Below are positions 27,306 to 37,172 of a DNA stretch of 43,673 nucleotides, one piece after another. Every line of letters begins with the position of its first letter. The first letter of the stretch is position 1. The notes under the pieces are model-generated. The model had not been told where the DNA came from. It ran no database searches and was given only the letters and a program-made list of their open reading frames with translations. The stretch spans positions 1 to 43,673 of the forward strand of contig NZ_JAILPX010000017.1 in NCBI RefSeq assembly GCF_024699275.1. Reading direction: 5' to 3'. The DNA comes from Selenomonas sp. Its GTDB lineage: Bacteria; Bacillota_C; Negativicutes; Selenomonadales; Selenomonadaceae. Both the position numbers and the translations under genes were made by a program.

Positions 27306-27942
27306 CTAACAACCCCTCCTCTCCTTCATTGTCTTCTTCCGTTTCTGTCCCCCTGTGGAGTTTTTCTCCATGGGCTTCATACTCCGCCAGCTTCTCATTG
27401 AAATCACTGAGCCACTGGGCATCTACAAAACTGCGCAGCACCGGCCGCACTTCATATTCATCCTCCCGGCCCTTCATCTTCTGGAGGAATCCCAGTTGGA
27501 TAATCTGCCCGATGGTATGTTCTAAGGACTGCCGGAATTTCATTTCATTGCCAGCCACCGGCAGGAATGGTTCCATGCGCCGCTGAATTTCCCCAAAGGA
27601 AATGATCAGACAACTGTCTCCATTGGCAGTATCCTGTTCGCCCAAGACTTTCCGCAATTCCACCAACAACATGGAAACGGGATAACTCAATTGATAGCGT
27701 TGTACCAAACGGGGTAAACCTGCATTCTCCTCCTGACGCAGATAAGCGTATTCATCCACTTCATCAAGGATAAGGACCAGGCCAATGCGCCGAAAATAAT
27801 CAGCCAAGGCACTTCTCTCATGGATAATCACCTGCCAAAGTGCTTCATCCTTTCCCCTGCTGACAATTCCCTTCAGCAGAGTAATCGCAGCCCGGGAAAA
27901 ATTCTCTTCATGACATTCCATGGTTTCTTCCACTGTACTCAA
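27283..27942 (-). CDS. jetB: JetB / MksE-like protein (DUF4194)
   Basis: Small winged-helix subunit (219 aa, like KITE/MksE proteins) that binds the kleisin in Jet complexes. The DUF4194 core is visible: AAITLLKGIVSRGKDEALW near the N-terminus, then GLVLILDEVDEYAYLRQ and a tail rich in Glu. The first codon is TTG at 27942 overlapping the jetA stop (TTGA); an ATG at 27921 after GGAAG is an alternative. Its 3' end overlaps jetC. Confidence 0.85.
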   Translation of the reverse strand: MSTVEETMECHEENFSRAAITLLKGIVSRGKDEALWQVIIHERSALADYFRRIGLVLILDEVDEYAYLRQEENAGLPRLVQRYQLSYPVSMLLVELRKVLGEQDTANGDSCLIISFGEIQRRMEPFLPVAGNEMKFRQSLEHTIGQIIQLGFLQKMKGREDEYEVRPVLRSFVDAQWLSDFNEKLAEYEAHGEKLHRGTETEEDNEGEEGLLGEFVRNE

Positions 27943-29399
27943 CTATGACCTGCTCCCTTCCGAAATATAACCTGCTGGCAAACTGCCTGTAATTTGCGTC
28001 CATCCCGTTCAAAAACAATTTTCTCCAAGCGTTCCTCCGTAAACTCAGCCGCATCCCGACTGGCCAGCACCAAATATCCTAGTAACTCTGCCAGCCCCAG
28101 TTCCAACGGATATACCGCCAGCACCTCCGCCAGCGTCACCTCATTCCGCTCCTGCAGGAGATCCGCCACATGAGCCTTCAATTTTTCTTTATCTACTACC
28201 ACTTGGTCGAAAATAGCGGCTAAACTGCCAGTGCCGCCATCGCCAGCAGTGAGCTCCGGACTTTCCAAACGAATCCTTTTCGGCGGCGCAAAAAGACGTC
28301 GCTCCATCGGCATGTGAACCTTGGGCAGCGTATTCATCGTCATAATCATCCCGGAAAGCCCCTGTCCCTTACGGTCCACCGCCTTGCTTTCGATGTTTTG
28401 AATCAACCGATAGATATTGCGTTCCTCCCGCAGATAATCCTCATCCACATAGCGGCGCAATTGGGCGGACAACTGGCCCAAGGTCTTTTGTACAGCCGCT
28501 GCCGCCTGCACCCATTCCCGATTGATATCTGCCAAGCTATGCTCCTGGACCATGGGCCTGATTGCTTCTCTGCTTTCTACCTGCTGCAAAGTTTCCCGCA
28601 AGTCATCCTGCTGCTGGGACAGCATCAGAAAACGCCAAAAAGCCATAAAACTACGACCCTGTTCCGACTTACGAATGATATCACTCTCACTGAAAATCTT
28701 CTCCAGCAGCTCGCCTTTCCCCTTAGTCCATTTGACAATATCGGCCTGTACCTTACGGGTCAGCTCCCGAAAATTTTCTTCCACTTCCCGAAAATCCGCT
28801 AATATGGCTGTAGCTGTGGATTCAGCCTGCAAAAAGCGCTCCTTGATCTGGATATCATCCAGCCGTGGCCTGACTTCTCCCGTTTCCTCAATGACCTTTA
28901 TCTCAGCGGCAATCTTTTCCTGTTGACTAGTCAGATAAGCCAAGCGATGTTCCGCATCGGTATCGGTTTCCTGGGCAATCTCGTGCAACAGGTTAAACAC
29001 CGTACGCAGACGGGATTCTGTGCCAATAAAATCCTGTTTGTGCAGACTGAGCAGCCATTCCACCGCCTTTTGCGCAGGAGCCGTCAAATCATAATACCAG
29101 TCTCCACGATATTCATATTTTCGCAGCCAGCCATAACTGCTGTCGGCCCACATTTCCAGATAATCTTTTGGTGAACGGGCAAATTCCCCATTCTGGCCGC
29201 TGCAATCGTAAAGGAATGTATCCAAATTCTCCAGCAGTTCCTGGGCTTCAATCCCCCGGCGCTTGGGCCCAATAAAGGCTTGGAAAAAAAACGCTGCCAC
29301 CATGGGACAATAATCAGCCCGTAACAACCGCCAGGCGGCGTGATTCTGCCGCAATTCCAGCAGATGTTCGTAAGTCATATACTTATTCTCGTTGGGCAA
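27939..29399 (-). CDS. jetA: JetA / MksF-like kleisin (DUF3375)
   Basis: Kleisin-like subunit (486 aa) of the Jet complex. The N-terminus YEHLLELRQNHAAWRLLRADYCPMVAAFFFQAF is the typical DUF3375 opening; the middle is helical and charged, and the C-terminal domain has EVTLAEVLAVYPLELGLAELLGYLVLA. The start is TTG 29399 with GGAGGGAAGG before it; the next ATG (29378) has no ribosome site. It lies 55 bp after csaB, with a terminator in between, so its promoter must be very compact, or expression relies on read-through. All three jet genes start with non-ATG codons. Confidence 0.85.
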   Translation of the reverse strand: MPNENKYMTYEHLLELRQNHAAWRLLRADYCPMVAAFFFQAFIGPKRRGIEAQELLENLDTFLYDCSGQNGEFARSPKDYLEMWADSSYGWLRKYEYRGDWYYDLTAPAQKAVEWLLSLHKQDFIGTESRLRTVFNLLHEIAQETDTDAEHRLAYLTSQQEKIAAEIKVIEETGEVRPRLDDIQIKERFLQAESTATAILADFREVEENFRELTRKVQADIVKWTKGKGELLEKIFSESDIIRKSEQGRSFMAFWRFLMLSQQQDDLRETLQQVESREAIRPMVQEHSLADINREWVQAAAAVQKTLGQLSAQLRRYVDEDYLREERNIYRLIQNIESKAVDRKGQGLSGMIMTMNTLPKVHMPMERRLFAPPKRIRLESPELTAGDGGTGSLAAIFDQVVVDKEKLKAHVADLLQERNEVTLAEVLAVYPLELGLAELLGYLVLASRDAAEFTEERLEKIVFERDGRKLQAVCQQVIFRKGAGHS

Positions 29400-29423
29400 A
29401 GTGCCTTCCCTCCTGTCCTTTAG

Positions 29424-29450
29424 AAAAAGCCTTCCCCACTGGGAAGGCTT
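29424..29450 (-). terminator. Terminator of the secA-prfB-csaB block
   Basis: Stem AAGCCTTCCC/GGGAAGGCTT with a 4-nt loop followed by a short T-run on the minus strand, right after the csaB stop and only 24 bp before jetA. Confidence 0.88.
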
Positions 29451-29454
29451 GCTT

Positions 29455-30546
29455 TTATTTATGTGCCAGATTCACCGCTAATTCTGCATTATGGGCAGCC
29501 AAATCCCGGAGCTGCGCCAGCAGTTCACCATTCTTCTGCCGAAAGGTCTGCTTATCGTTCCACTTACGACGAATCTCCACCATCAGTTCCTCTGCTGTTA
29601 CATCCTTAAGATTCCCCACCGGCTCTTCGCCAATGGAAGCCAGGAACCGATCGATTTTAGGGTCATAAGAGATGCCCAACATCGGTACCCCCATAACCCC
29701 GGCAAAAATCAACGCGTGTAACCGGATTCCCAGCATCAAATCCATATTGCCTACCAAGGACAGGAACTCACTGGTGGTGTATTCATCCTTCAGGACCGTA
29801 CATTCTTCCTTTGTCAGCGCAGCAATAGTCTGGGCTGCTTTCACATCATCTGGGAACTGCATGGGGATAAAGATTACCCGCGCTCCCAGCTCCCGCACCA
29901 CCATATCGGAAACCTCTGCCAAGACTTCCTTATAATGGCGCCAGCCCTGCCATTCCCGAACGGAAATCCCCAACACCGGCCGGGCACCATCTGCATGATA
30001 AGCCTTAAATATGGCCCGTCCAGCCTCTCTGCCCACAGGATGAATTGCCAGCACTGGATCTGCCGTACATTCGATGATGGTTTTATGAATACCCAACCGG
30101 GCCAGTTCCTTTAAGGAACCTTCATCCCGAACAGTAATCAAGTCCACATGATTGCCTAAAAAACGCATGGCACGTTCTGCCACATGTCCGATAATCGGGC
30201 CAATGCCCTGGGCATAAAGCATGACCTTTGTCCCCAAAAAATGGGCCAGCATAATGATGACCATATAATAATAGAGACTGCGGCGGCTGGTGACATTCTG
30301 CAGCAAGCTGCCGCCGCCGCTGATCAAGAGGTCAGCCCGGCGTAATTCCCGGATAATGGCGGGAATTCCAATCCAGGAAATTGCCTCTACACCATGGCGT
30401 TTCCGGGTATCCTCCGGATCGGCAGATATCACCGTAATATGTAGTTTGGGGTCGAGATCACCGAGGACTTCCAACATGGCGGCCAGCATGGCCTCATCCC
30501 CGGCGTTTTTCGAGCCGTAATAACCCGATACGACGATTCTGCTCAT
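29455..30546 (-). CDS. csaB: Polysaccharide pyruvyl transferase CsaB
   Basis: Adds a ketal pyruvate to a cell-wall polysaccharide, the modification that SLH-domain proteins bind (363 aa). The CsaB form is recognised from VSGYYGSKNAGDEAML at the N-terminus, SGGGSLLQNVTSRRSLYYY, and the C-terminal GIRLHALIFAGVMGVPMLGISYDPK. In Negativicutes SLH porins tether the outer membrane to peptidoglycan, partly through polyamines, so the enzyme may take part in envelope attachment; this is inference. The start overlaps the stop of the upstream DUF5693 gene by 1 nt (TAATG). Confidence 0.92.
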   Translation of the reverse strand: MSRIVVSGYYGSKNAGDEAMLAAMLEVLGDLDPKLHITVISADPEDTRKRHGVEAISWIGIPAIIRELRRADLLISGGGSLLQNVTSRRSLYYYMVIIMLAHFLGTKVMLYAQGIGPIIGHVAERAMRFLGNHVDLITVRDEGSLKELARLGIHKTIIECTADPVLAIHPVGREAGRAIFKAYHADGARPVLGISVREWQGWRHYKEVLAEVSDMVVRELGARVIFIPMQFPDDVKAAQTIAALTKEECTVLKDEYTTSEFLSLVGNMDLMLGIRLHALIFAGVMGVPMLGISYDPKIDRFLASIGEEPVGNLKDVTAEELMVEIRRKWNDKQTFRQKNGELLAQLRDLAAHNAELAVNLAHK

Positions 30547-32603
30547 TACGCTGCCTTACGCTCCTTTGCTCTTGAAATAACCGTCTGCCACAGCTGCACC
30601 AACATCATGGCAACAGCACCAATACCTGCCCCCAGGACAATACCACCAATGCCCCGCATAAAGGACATATAGACAGGTGTCCGCATATGGGCAAAGGTTT
30701 CCACCATAGACCCCTGACCAATGGTAGCCACCAGAACTAAACCAAAAAATACCATAGTAGGCCATTTGCGCCAGAAAGCCATGACAGCCAACAGAAAAGC
30801 CGGATGGCCAATCAACAATTCCTTAGTCCGGGGGCGGGCATAAAAAGCCTGCTCCAGAAAAGCACGGAACTTCAGTTCCGTTGCCGATACGGGCATCCCC
30901 GAAGTATGACCACTGCGGGCCACGAAGACAACACCGGCCAAAAGTACAGCAAACATCAGAAAGAGTGTCTTGATTTTCACCGGCATGTCCATAATCTTCT
31001 TAAGCTGATTCCACACGCCATCCGTGTCATCCATACGACCATCAAAGATATCAAAGCGCTGCAGGAATGCAATCCCTACCAAAATCAACGGCAGGACAAA
31101 GGTCAGCTTGATGCCCCGGAAAATCTGGAATTCCAGCAGGTATTCCGTATCCGCCAGCGAAGCCGACAGATAGGCTGCGCCGATATAGGAAAGAATGCCT
31201 GTGGCAAAGAGGGCAATGACCCCCGTAACGAGCATCTTACCAAAGCCCAAGGAAATCTTATCCCGCAGATAACGAATCCTGTCCAGCTGCCAGATAATCG
31301 CTAAAGACGGGAACAGATTGGCACTGGCCAAAGCAGCCATTACCCGGATTTTAGCACCATTCCCCATCAGGACGGGAACCATAGCAGCCAGCGCCAGAAT
31401 GACAAAGAGGAGCCACTGCTTCCTGCTGGACGTATTCAAGGATGGCACAACCAGACTCAAATACAGGACAGCAGCAGCTGCTACCCCAGCCATAACCAGA
31501 GCCCGCAGATATTTGCTGGGATAGAACGATGCAAAGGCATCAGCAGGACCTACCGTGTAGCCATGCGCCACCAGGATATCATGCGTATCCCGGAAATACT
31601 TCATATTCGTTTCCATCAAACTCATATTCGGCGAAGGTTTTTCGTAAATCCGCAAAAGGTCAATGCGGATATTGCGCTCTTCATCCGTATTAGCCCAGCG
31701 TTCCACTGCCGTAGCAATTTTCAGCTTGGGCTGTTCATCCTTGGGAATTGCGTAAAGGCGGGCAATCTTATCGTAACCGATTCCCTTGGCCACCTCATTC
31801 ATGCCATCCTGTTTGTAGAACTGCAGCTGCGTCACACCTTCAATCAACCCTAAGGTCAGGTTGCGGGCCTTCATTTCATCAACGGTGGCCTGCAAGGATG
31901 AATTTGCCCCCAGCACCTGGGAGCCTGAGAATACCACTTCGGAAACATCAATTCCATCCAAACGGTTAAAGACAGCAGCTACATCATCCTCTGTACATTT
32001 ATTGAAGTTAGTCGGACGGGCAATCACATGGAATCCAGCTTTATTCACCGCTTCCATCTCATCCGTCGGCATACCGATATCCATCTTTAGGAAGGACTCA
32101 TAATGTGCCTTGACCACCATGACTTCCTCGCGCCCGACCTCTATGATCTGCACACGATCCTTGCCTAACCGGCGGGGCACATCCTCTTTGAGCTCCTTCC
32201 AGGTGTGGGCATCATGACCTACAATATAGACTTCATTGCCCAGAATCCTGCCTTCGGCCACCAGTTGACGCCACAGGGGATCAGCCAGGGAACCGCTATG
32301 ATAATTGGCCAGAATCTCACTGCCGGCTATAGCAGTGGCCTTGCCGTTGGCATTGAGTTTCTTAAAGGTGGTATCATAAACGGCCAATGAGGTAATCCCT
32401 GCATCCTTGGCCTGCGCCAATACTTCCTCTGTGGGCAAGCCTTCTCTATCTGCCAGTTCCAGCAAATCTTCATAATTCGTTGCCAAATCAACCTGACGAT
32501 TGTTTTCTTCCACCCTATACCGAGCAAGACTAATCATGATTGCCGCCACCAAACCGATTATGATGACCAGCACTAATCCTCGGTTATACTTAAAATCCTT
32601 CAT
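30546..32603 (-). CDS. DUF5693 family membrane protein
   Basis: Large membrane protein of unknown function (685 aa). A single N-terminal helix (about 10-28) is followed by an extracytoplasmic domain of about 340 residues and then a C-terminal membrane domain with seven or more helices (from about 365). The family is usually next to csaB in Firmicutes, as here, pointing to a joint role in cell-wall polysaccharide pyruvylation or export. No catalytic motif is evident. It begins 15 bp after the DUF2993-like gene. Confidence 0.8.
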   Translation of the reverse strand: MKDFKYNRGLVLVIIIGLVAAIMISLARYRVEENNRQVDLATNYEDLLELADREGLPTEEVLAQAKDAGITSLAVYDTTFKKLNANGKATAIAGSEILANYHSGSLADPLWRQLVAEGRILGNEVYIVGHDAHTWKELKEDVPRRLGKDRVQIIEVGREEVMVVKAHYESFLKMDIGMPTDEMEAVNKAGFHVIARPTNFNKCTEDDVAAVFNRLDGIDVSEVVFSGSQVLGANSSLQATVDEMKARNLTLGLIEGVTQLQFYKQDGMNEVAKGIGYDKIARLYAIPKDEQPKLKIATAVERWANTDEERNIRIDLLRIYEKPSPNMSLMETNMKYFRDTHDILVAHGYTVGPADAFASFYPSKYLRALVMAGVAAAAVLYLSLVVPSLNTSSRKQWLLFVILALAAMVPVLMGNGAKIRVMAALASANLFPSLAIIWQLDRIRYLRDKISLGFGKMLVTGVIALFATGILSYIGAAYLSASLADTEYLLEFQIFRGIKLTFVLPLILVGIAFLQRFDIFDGRMDDTDGVWNQLKKIMDMPVKIKTLFLMFAVLLAGVVFVARSGHTSGMPVSATELKFRAFLEQAFYARPRTKELLIGHPAFLLAVMAFWRKWPTMVFFGLVLVATIGQGSMVETFAHMRTPVYMSFMRGIGGIVLGAGIGAVAMMLVQLWQTVISRAKERKAA

Positions 32604-32618
32604 TATCTTCTTTCCACC

Positions 32619-33314
32619 TTATTCCTCATGAGCTCGTGCAGCGGTAATCACAATGGCTCCATCCGTCTGTTGCACATCCGTAATCTGCACGCCTAAAGGC
32701 AGCCTGCCCGGCGGTGCCAGCTGAATATTGCCAAACATATCCCCCAATTTTGCCGTGCCGATGCGGCTGTTCTTGAAGGCCAGATGGGTCATCTGAAAGT
32801 AAAGCGAACCACTGTCTTCAATCACATTGCCTTTCAGTTCAATATCAACCTGCCGCCCCATAAGTTTGGTATTGGCGGTCACCAGTACGCCATCCGGCTT
32901 AATGCTGACCTGGACATTTTCCACTTTATCCAGTTTACGAGTCAAAACTTCCCGTAGGTTTTCCTCGTCCACTATTCCCTTGAGCTCCAGCTTATCCGCT
33001 GACTTCAAGGCTACCTTTCCCACCTGCAGCAAGTCCTGCAGATTCAGATGCACATTTTCCCCGGACAGACTGATCTCCCGCAGATACACCTGCCCCACCT
33101 TGGCCTGATGCGCCACAGCATGAAGATGCTGGACCTCCCCCAAGATGAGCAAAATACCTGGACGACTATCCGCCGATACCTGCGTATCACTGGTCAACAG
33201 TTTCTGATTCATGCGTGTCTGCAGGGTTTCCCGAGCCAGCCAGGGAAGCAGCGTCTCACTAAACACGATTATTATTATGAATAAAGCACCTAGAATAGTC
33301 AAGCCCTTTCGCAA
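32619..33314 (-). CDS. DUF2993 (LmeA-like) family secreted or membrane-anchored protein
   Basis: The protein has one N-terminal helix (LTILGALFIIIIVFSETLLPWLA) and a beta-rich domain with repeated lipid-binding-like strands (VNVHLNLQDLL-type, VTANTKLMGRQVDIELKGNV), fitting DUF2993/LmeA. The start is uncertain. The frame is open back to 33377, but the ATG at 33368 has no ribosome site and the first codons would lie inside a hairpin (33336-33366). I prefer TTG 33314, which follows a GGGGGG tract and gives a clean signal anchor beginning with Arg-Lys. It is probably co-transcribed with prfB and the DUF5693 gene. Confidence 0.65.
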   Translation of the reverse strand: MRKGLTILGALFIIIIVFSETLLPWLARETLQTRMNQKLLTSDTQVSADSRPGILLILGEVQHLHAVAHQAKVGQVYLREISLSGENVHLNLQDLLQVGKVALKSADKLELKGIVDEENLREVLTRKLDKVENVQVSIKPDGVLVTANTKLMGRQVDIELKGNVIEDSGSLYFQMTHLAFKNSRIGTAKLGDMFGNIQLAPPGRLPLGVQITDVQQTDGAIVITAARAHEE

Positions 33315-33335
33315 AATCCGTGCCCCCCATAAGAA

Positions 33336-33366
33336 GGAGTCAGGAGCTTCTCTGCATCCTGACTCC
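33336..33366 (-). terminator. Hairpin after prfB
   Basis: Perfect 10-bp stem GGAGTCAGGA/TCCTGACTCC with an 11-nt loop, 11 bp after the prfB stop. The following TTCTTAT is a weak T-run, so it may be a partial terminator or a processing/stability hairpin. Confidence 0.55.
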
Positions 33367-33377
33367 ATAAAATTCAA

Positions 33378-34484
33378 TTAAATTTCATGATTGGCCTTTG
33401 CTGCCAAAAATGCGCGGATGAACGGATCGATATCTCCATCCATTACCGCCTGCACATTACCAGTTTCCTGACTGGTGCGATGGTCTTTGACCATGGTATA
33501 AGGCTGGAATACGTAGGAACGAATCTGACTGCCCCACTCGATATTCTGCTGGTCACCTTCCAGCTTAGCCAGTTCAGCTTCCTTCTTCTCCATCTCCAGT
33601 TCAAAGAGCTTAGCCCGCAACATTTTGAGGCACTGCTCACGGTTCTGCAGCTGAGAGCGTTCGTTCTGGCACTGAACTACGATTCCCGTCGGTTCATGAG
33701 TCATGCGCACAGCCGAAGAGGTTTTATTGATGTGCTGGCCACCGGCACCAGAGGCGCGGTAGGTATCCACCCGCACATCCGCCATGTTGATTTCCACTTC
33801 CACCGTATCGTCAATTTCCGGCATGATATCGCAGGCCGAGAAGGATGTATGACGGCGGGCATTGGCATCAAAGGGAGAGATGCGCACCAGACGGTGTACC
33901 CCTTTTTCCGATTTCAGGAAACCATAGGCATTGTGCCCCTTGATGAACAGGGTAACGGATTTCACCCCCGCTTCATCACCGGGCAACAAGTCGGCCGTTT
34001 CCACGGTAAAGCCATGACGCTCTGCCCAACGGCCATACATACGCAACAGCATCTGGGTCCAATCCTGGGCTTCCGTTCCGCCTGCACCGGCATGCAAGGT
34101 CAAAATGGCATTGTTGCCATCATAGGGACCGGAAAGCAGTACTTCCAGCTGAAGGGCCTCCAGACCTTCTGCAACCTTGTCCAGTTCAGCCTTTACATCC
34201 TCTTCCATGCTGGCATCGTCTTCTTCAAGGCCCATCTCCAATAGCGTCTCTGCATCTTCATGCTTCGTGACCAACGCCTTGTATTTATCCACACTGGATT
34301 TCAGGTCAGCCAGTTCCTGATTGATCTTCTGGGCAGCTTCTGCATCATCCCAAAAGGTGGGCTCCCCCATCTTATATTCCAGCTCAGCAATCTTTTCTTC
34401 CTTGCGGGGAATTTCCAAAGACTCCCCCATATTATCGAGCTTTTCTTTAAGTTCGCCAAGCTGAGGTTTCAAATCTTCAAGCAT
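33378..34484 (-). CDS. prfB: Peptide chain release factor 2, without programmed frameshift
   Basis: Class I release factor for UGA and UAA (368 aa). The anticodon-like SPF motif (VRISPFDANARRH) and the GGQ motif (SGAGGQHINKTSS) are intact. The N-terminus MLEDLKPQLGELKEKLDNMGESLEIPRKEEKIAELE is encoded in one continuous frame; the CUUUGA slip site found near codon 25 in most prfB genes is absent (the place reads NMGESLEI). So the usual autoregulation by frameshifting is lost. ATG with AAAGGTG upstream, 14 bp after secA; secA-prfB is the classic Firmicute order. Confidence 0.95.
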   Translation of the reverse strand: MLEDLKPQLGELKEKLDNMGESLEIPRKEEKIAELEYKMGEPTFWDDAEAAQKINQELADLKSSVDKYKALVTKHEDAETLLEMGLEEDDASMEEDVKAELDKVAEGLEALQLEVLLSGPYDGNNAILTLHAGAGGTEAQDWTQMLLRMYGRWAERHGFTVETADLLPGDEAGVKSVTLFIKGHNAYGFLKSEKGVHRLVRISPFDANARRHTSFSACDIMPEIDDTVEVEINMADVRVDTYRASGAGGQHINKTSSAVRMTHEPTGIVVQCQNERSQLQNREQCLKMLRAKLFELEMEKKEAELAKLEGDQQNIEWGSQIRSYVFQPYTMVKDHRTSQETGNVQAVMDGDIDPFIRAFLAAKANHEI

Positions 34485-34498
34485 TCTTTACACCTTTC

Positions 34499-37108
34499 TT
34501 ATTTGTTGCGTCCACAGCAGTTCTTATATTTCTTGCCGCTGCCACAGGGACAAGGATCATTGCGGCCCACCTTAGCTGCCGCCTGAGCCTGTTTTTTTGC
34601 CGTTGCCGTGCTGACTTCGTCACCATGACTGGCCTGCGCACTGCTCAAATGATCGGAAAGCTGCGAGCGCTGCCGCTCGATGGTTTCCTCCAGTTTCTGT
34701 TTCTGGGTAACGCTGGCTTCCACAGGCTGACCATCATCCTCTGCGGCCTGCTGTTCCGGCGTGATGATGCTCACATGATACATGAGGCTGGCAATCTGGT
34801 CCATAATAGCCGCTTCCATTTCCTCGAACATATCCAGAGCTTCGATTTTATATTCCACCAGCGGATTGCGCTGACCATAAGCCCGCAGGTTAATACCATC
34901 CCGCAGCATATCCATATGATCCAGATGTTCCATCCACTTGCTGTCCACAACGCGGAGCATGACCACTTTTTCCAGCTCCCGCATGTTCTCTTCACCAAAC
35001 AGCAGTTCCCGCTGCCGATAGCCATCGCTGGCGGTCTTTTCCAGCTTTTCCTTGAGTTCGTCCCGGCTGAGTTCAACCAGTTCTTCCTTCTTTAGGATAC
35101 CTGCCGGCGCATAAATCTTCTCTGCGTCTTCAATGAGGCCGTCCAGCTGCCATTCTTCCGGATAGAGCTGCTCATTGGCATACTGATTCATCTCATCTTT
35201 GATGATATGATTGACCATGCCCATGATGTTCTCCCGCAGGTTCTCACCCAGCAGGATCTTACGGCGCTCGCCATACATGACTTCACGCTGCTGGTTCATG
35301 ACATCATCATATTCCAGCACGTGTTTACGGATATCAAAGTTACGGGCTTCCACCTTTTTCTGAGCATGTTCAATGGAGTTGGTGATGAGCTTATGCTCAA
35401 TGGGTTCATCTTCCTCCATCCCCAGCTTGTCCATCATGCCGGCAATCCGGTCCGAAGCGAACAGACGCAGCAGATCATCTTCCAGGGACAGGAAGAAACG
35501 GGATTCACCGGGGTCACCCTGACGGCCGGAACGGCCACGCAGCTGATTATCGATACGGCGGGATTCATGACGCTCCGTACCCAAAATGAACAGGCCGCCC
35601 AACTCGGGCACACCCTCGCCCAGCTTGATATCCGTACCACGGCCAGCCATGTTGGTGGCAATGGTCACCGCGCCGCGCTGACCGGCATCGGCGATAATCT
35701 CTGCTTCCTTCTCATGGAACTTGGCATTCAACACATTATGGGGAATGCCATTCTTCTTCAAGGCATTGCTGAGTTCTTCCGACTGGGTAATGGATGTGGT
35801 ACCGATAAGCACCGGCTGTCCCTTTTCGTGAAGCTCCTTGACGCATTTGGCCACGGCACGATACTTGGCCGCCTTGTTTTTGAAAATCAAGTCCGGATGG
35901 TCAACACGCTGTACCGGACGATTGGTGGGAACCACGATAACCGGCAGATTGTAGATTTTCAGGAACTCGTCTTCCTCGGTCTTGGCCGTACCCGTCATAC
36001 CAGCCAGCTTCGTATACATGCGGAAGTAATTCTGAAAAGTAATGGTGGCCAGAGTCTGTGACTCCCGCTGAATCTTCACACCCTCTTTGGCTTCAATGGC
36101 CTGGTGCAGGCCGTCCGAATAACGGCGTCCTTCCATTAAGCGGCCAGTGAATTCGTCAACGATAATGACCTCATCATCCCGGACAACATAATCCCGGTCG
36201 CGTTTCATCAAAGCCTTAGCCCGCAGTGCTGCCGTAAAGCAATGGGACAGCTCAATATTTTCCGGCGCATAAAGATTAGAGATGCCCAGCATTTTCTCGA
36301 TCTTCGGCACAACGCTGTCTGCCGGTGCCACCGTCTTCTGCTTTTCATCTACGGTGTAGTCTTCACCCTCTTTAAGGTTTGCCACTGCCCGGGCCATGGT
36401 TGCATACATATCCGTAGACTTTGCTCCCGGACCGGAGATGATGAGCGGTGTACGGGCTTCATCTATCAGGATGGAATCCACCTCATCGACAATGGCATAG
36501 TTGAGTTCCCGCTGTACCATCTGATCCTGGTGGATAACCATATTATCGCGCAGATAGTCAAAGCCGAACTCATTATTGGTACCAAAGGTCACATCGCAGC
36601 TATATGCATACTTGCGCTCGGGAAAGTCCATATCATGCACAACCAGGCCCACAGTTAGTCCCAGGAAACGATAGAGCTTTCCCATCTCCTCACTGTCGCG
36701 GCGGGCCAGATAGTCATTGACGGTAATCACATGCACCCCTTTGCCCGTCAAGGCATTAAGGTACACAGGCAGTGTTGCCACCAGGGTCTTACCTTCACCA
36801 GTACGCATCTCCGCAATGCGGCCCTCATGGAGACACATACCACCAATCATCTGAACATCGAAATGACGCATCCCCAAGGTACGGCGGGAAGCCTCACGCA
36901 CCACGGCAAAGGCCTCCGGCAGCATATCATCCAGGCTTTCACCATTGGCCAGACGCTCTTTGAATTTTCCTGTATAACCCGTCAGTTTGTCGTCCGTCAG
37001 GTTTGCCATCTGGGGCTCCAGGGCATTGATTTTTTCGACAACCTCGCGATAACGGGCAATCTCTTTATCGTTATTGTCGCCTAAGAATCTTTTGAGAAAT
37101 CCCAGCAA
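34499..37108 (-). CDS. secA: Preprotein translocase ATPase SecA
   Basis: Motor of the Sec pathway (869 aa). Walker [14 protein letters not shown], the Walker B region [11 protein letters not shown], the preprotein-crosslinking domain, helicase motif [14 protein letters not shown] and the C-terminal zinc tail [13 protein letters not shown] (SEC-C) are all present. The start is TTG at 37108 with AGGAG 9 nt upstream; no ATG gives a complete N-terminus, and [13 protein letters not shown] is the usual beginning. Followed by prfB. Confidence 0.96.
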   Translation of the reverse strand: MLGFLKRFLGDNNDKEIARYREVVEKINALEPQMANLTDDKLTGYTGKFKERLANGESLDDMLPEAFAVVREASRRTLGMRHFDVQMIGGMCLHEGRIAEMRTGEGKTLVATLPVYLNALTGKGVHVITVNDYLARRDSEEMGKLYRFLGLTVGLVVHDMDFPERKYAYSCDVTFGTNNEFGFDYLRDNMVIHQDQMVQRELNYAIVDEVDSILIDEARTPLIISGPGAKSTDMYATMARAVANLKEGEDYTVDEKQKTVAPADSVVPKIEKMLGISNLYAPENIELSHCFTAALRAKALMKRDRDYVVRDDEVIIVDEFTGRLMEGRRYSDGLHQAIEAKEGVKIQRESQTLATITFQNYFRMYTKLAGMTGTAKTEEDEFLKIYNLPVIVVPTNRPVQRVDHPDLIFKNKAAKYRAVAKCVKELHEKGQPVLIGTTSITQSEELSNALKKNGIPHNVLNAKFHEKEAEIIADAGQRGAVTIATNMAGRGTDIKLGEGVPELGGLFILGTERHESRRIDNQLRGRSGRQGDPGESRFFLSLEDDLLRLFASDRIAGMMDKLGMEEDEPIEHKLITNSIEHAQKKVEARNFDIRKHVLEYDDVMNQQREVMYGERRKILLGENLRENIMGMVNHIIKDEMNQYANEQLYPEEWQLDGLIEDAEKIYAPAGILKKEELVELSRDELKEKLEKTASDGYRQRELLFGEENMRELEKVVMLRVVDSKWMEHLDHMDMLRDGINLRAYGQRNPLVEYKIEALDMFEEMEAAIMDQIASLMYHVSIITPEQQAAEDDGQPVEASVTQKQKLEETIERQRSQLSDHLSSAQASHGDEVSTATAKKQAQAAAKVGRNDPCPCGSGKKYKNCCGRNK

Positions 37109-37172
37109 ACAAAATCACTCCTATCTTAAAAATAAACCTACCTTACAATATTAACAAAGACGGGTACATAAG

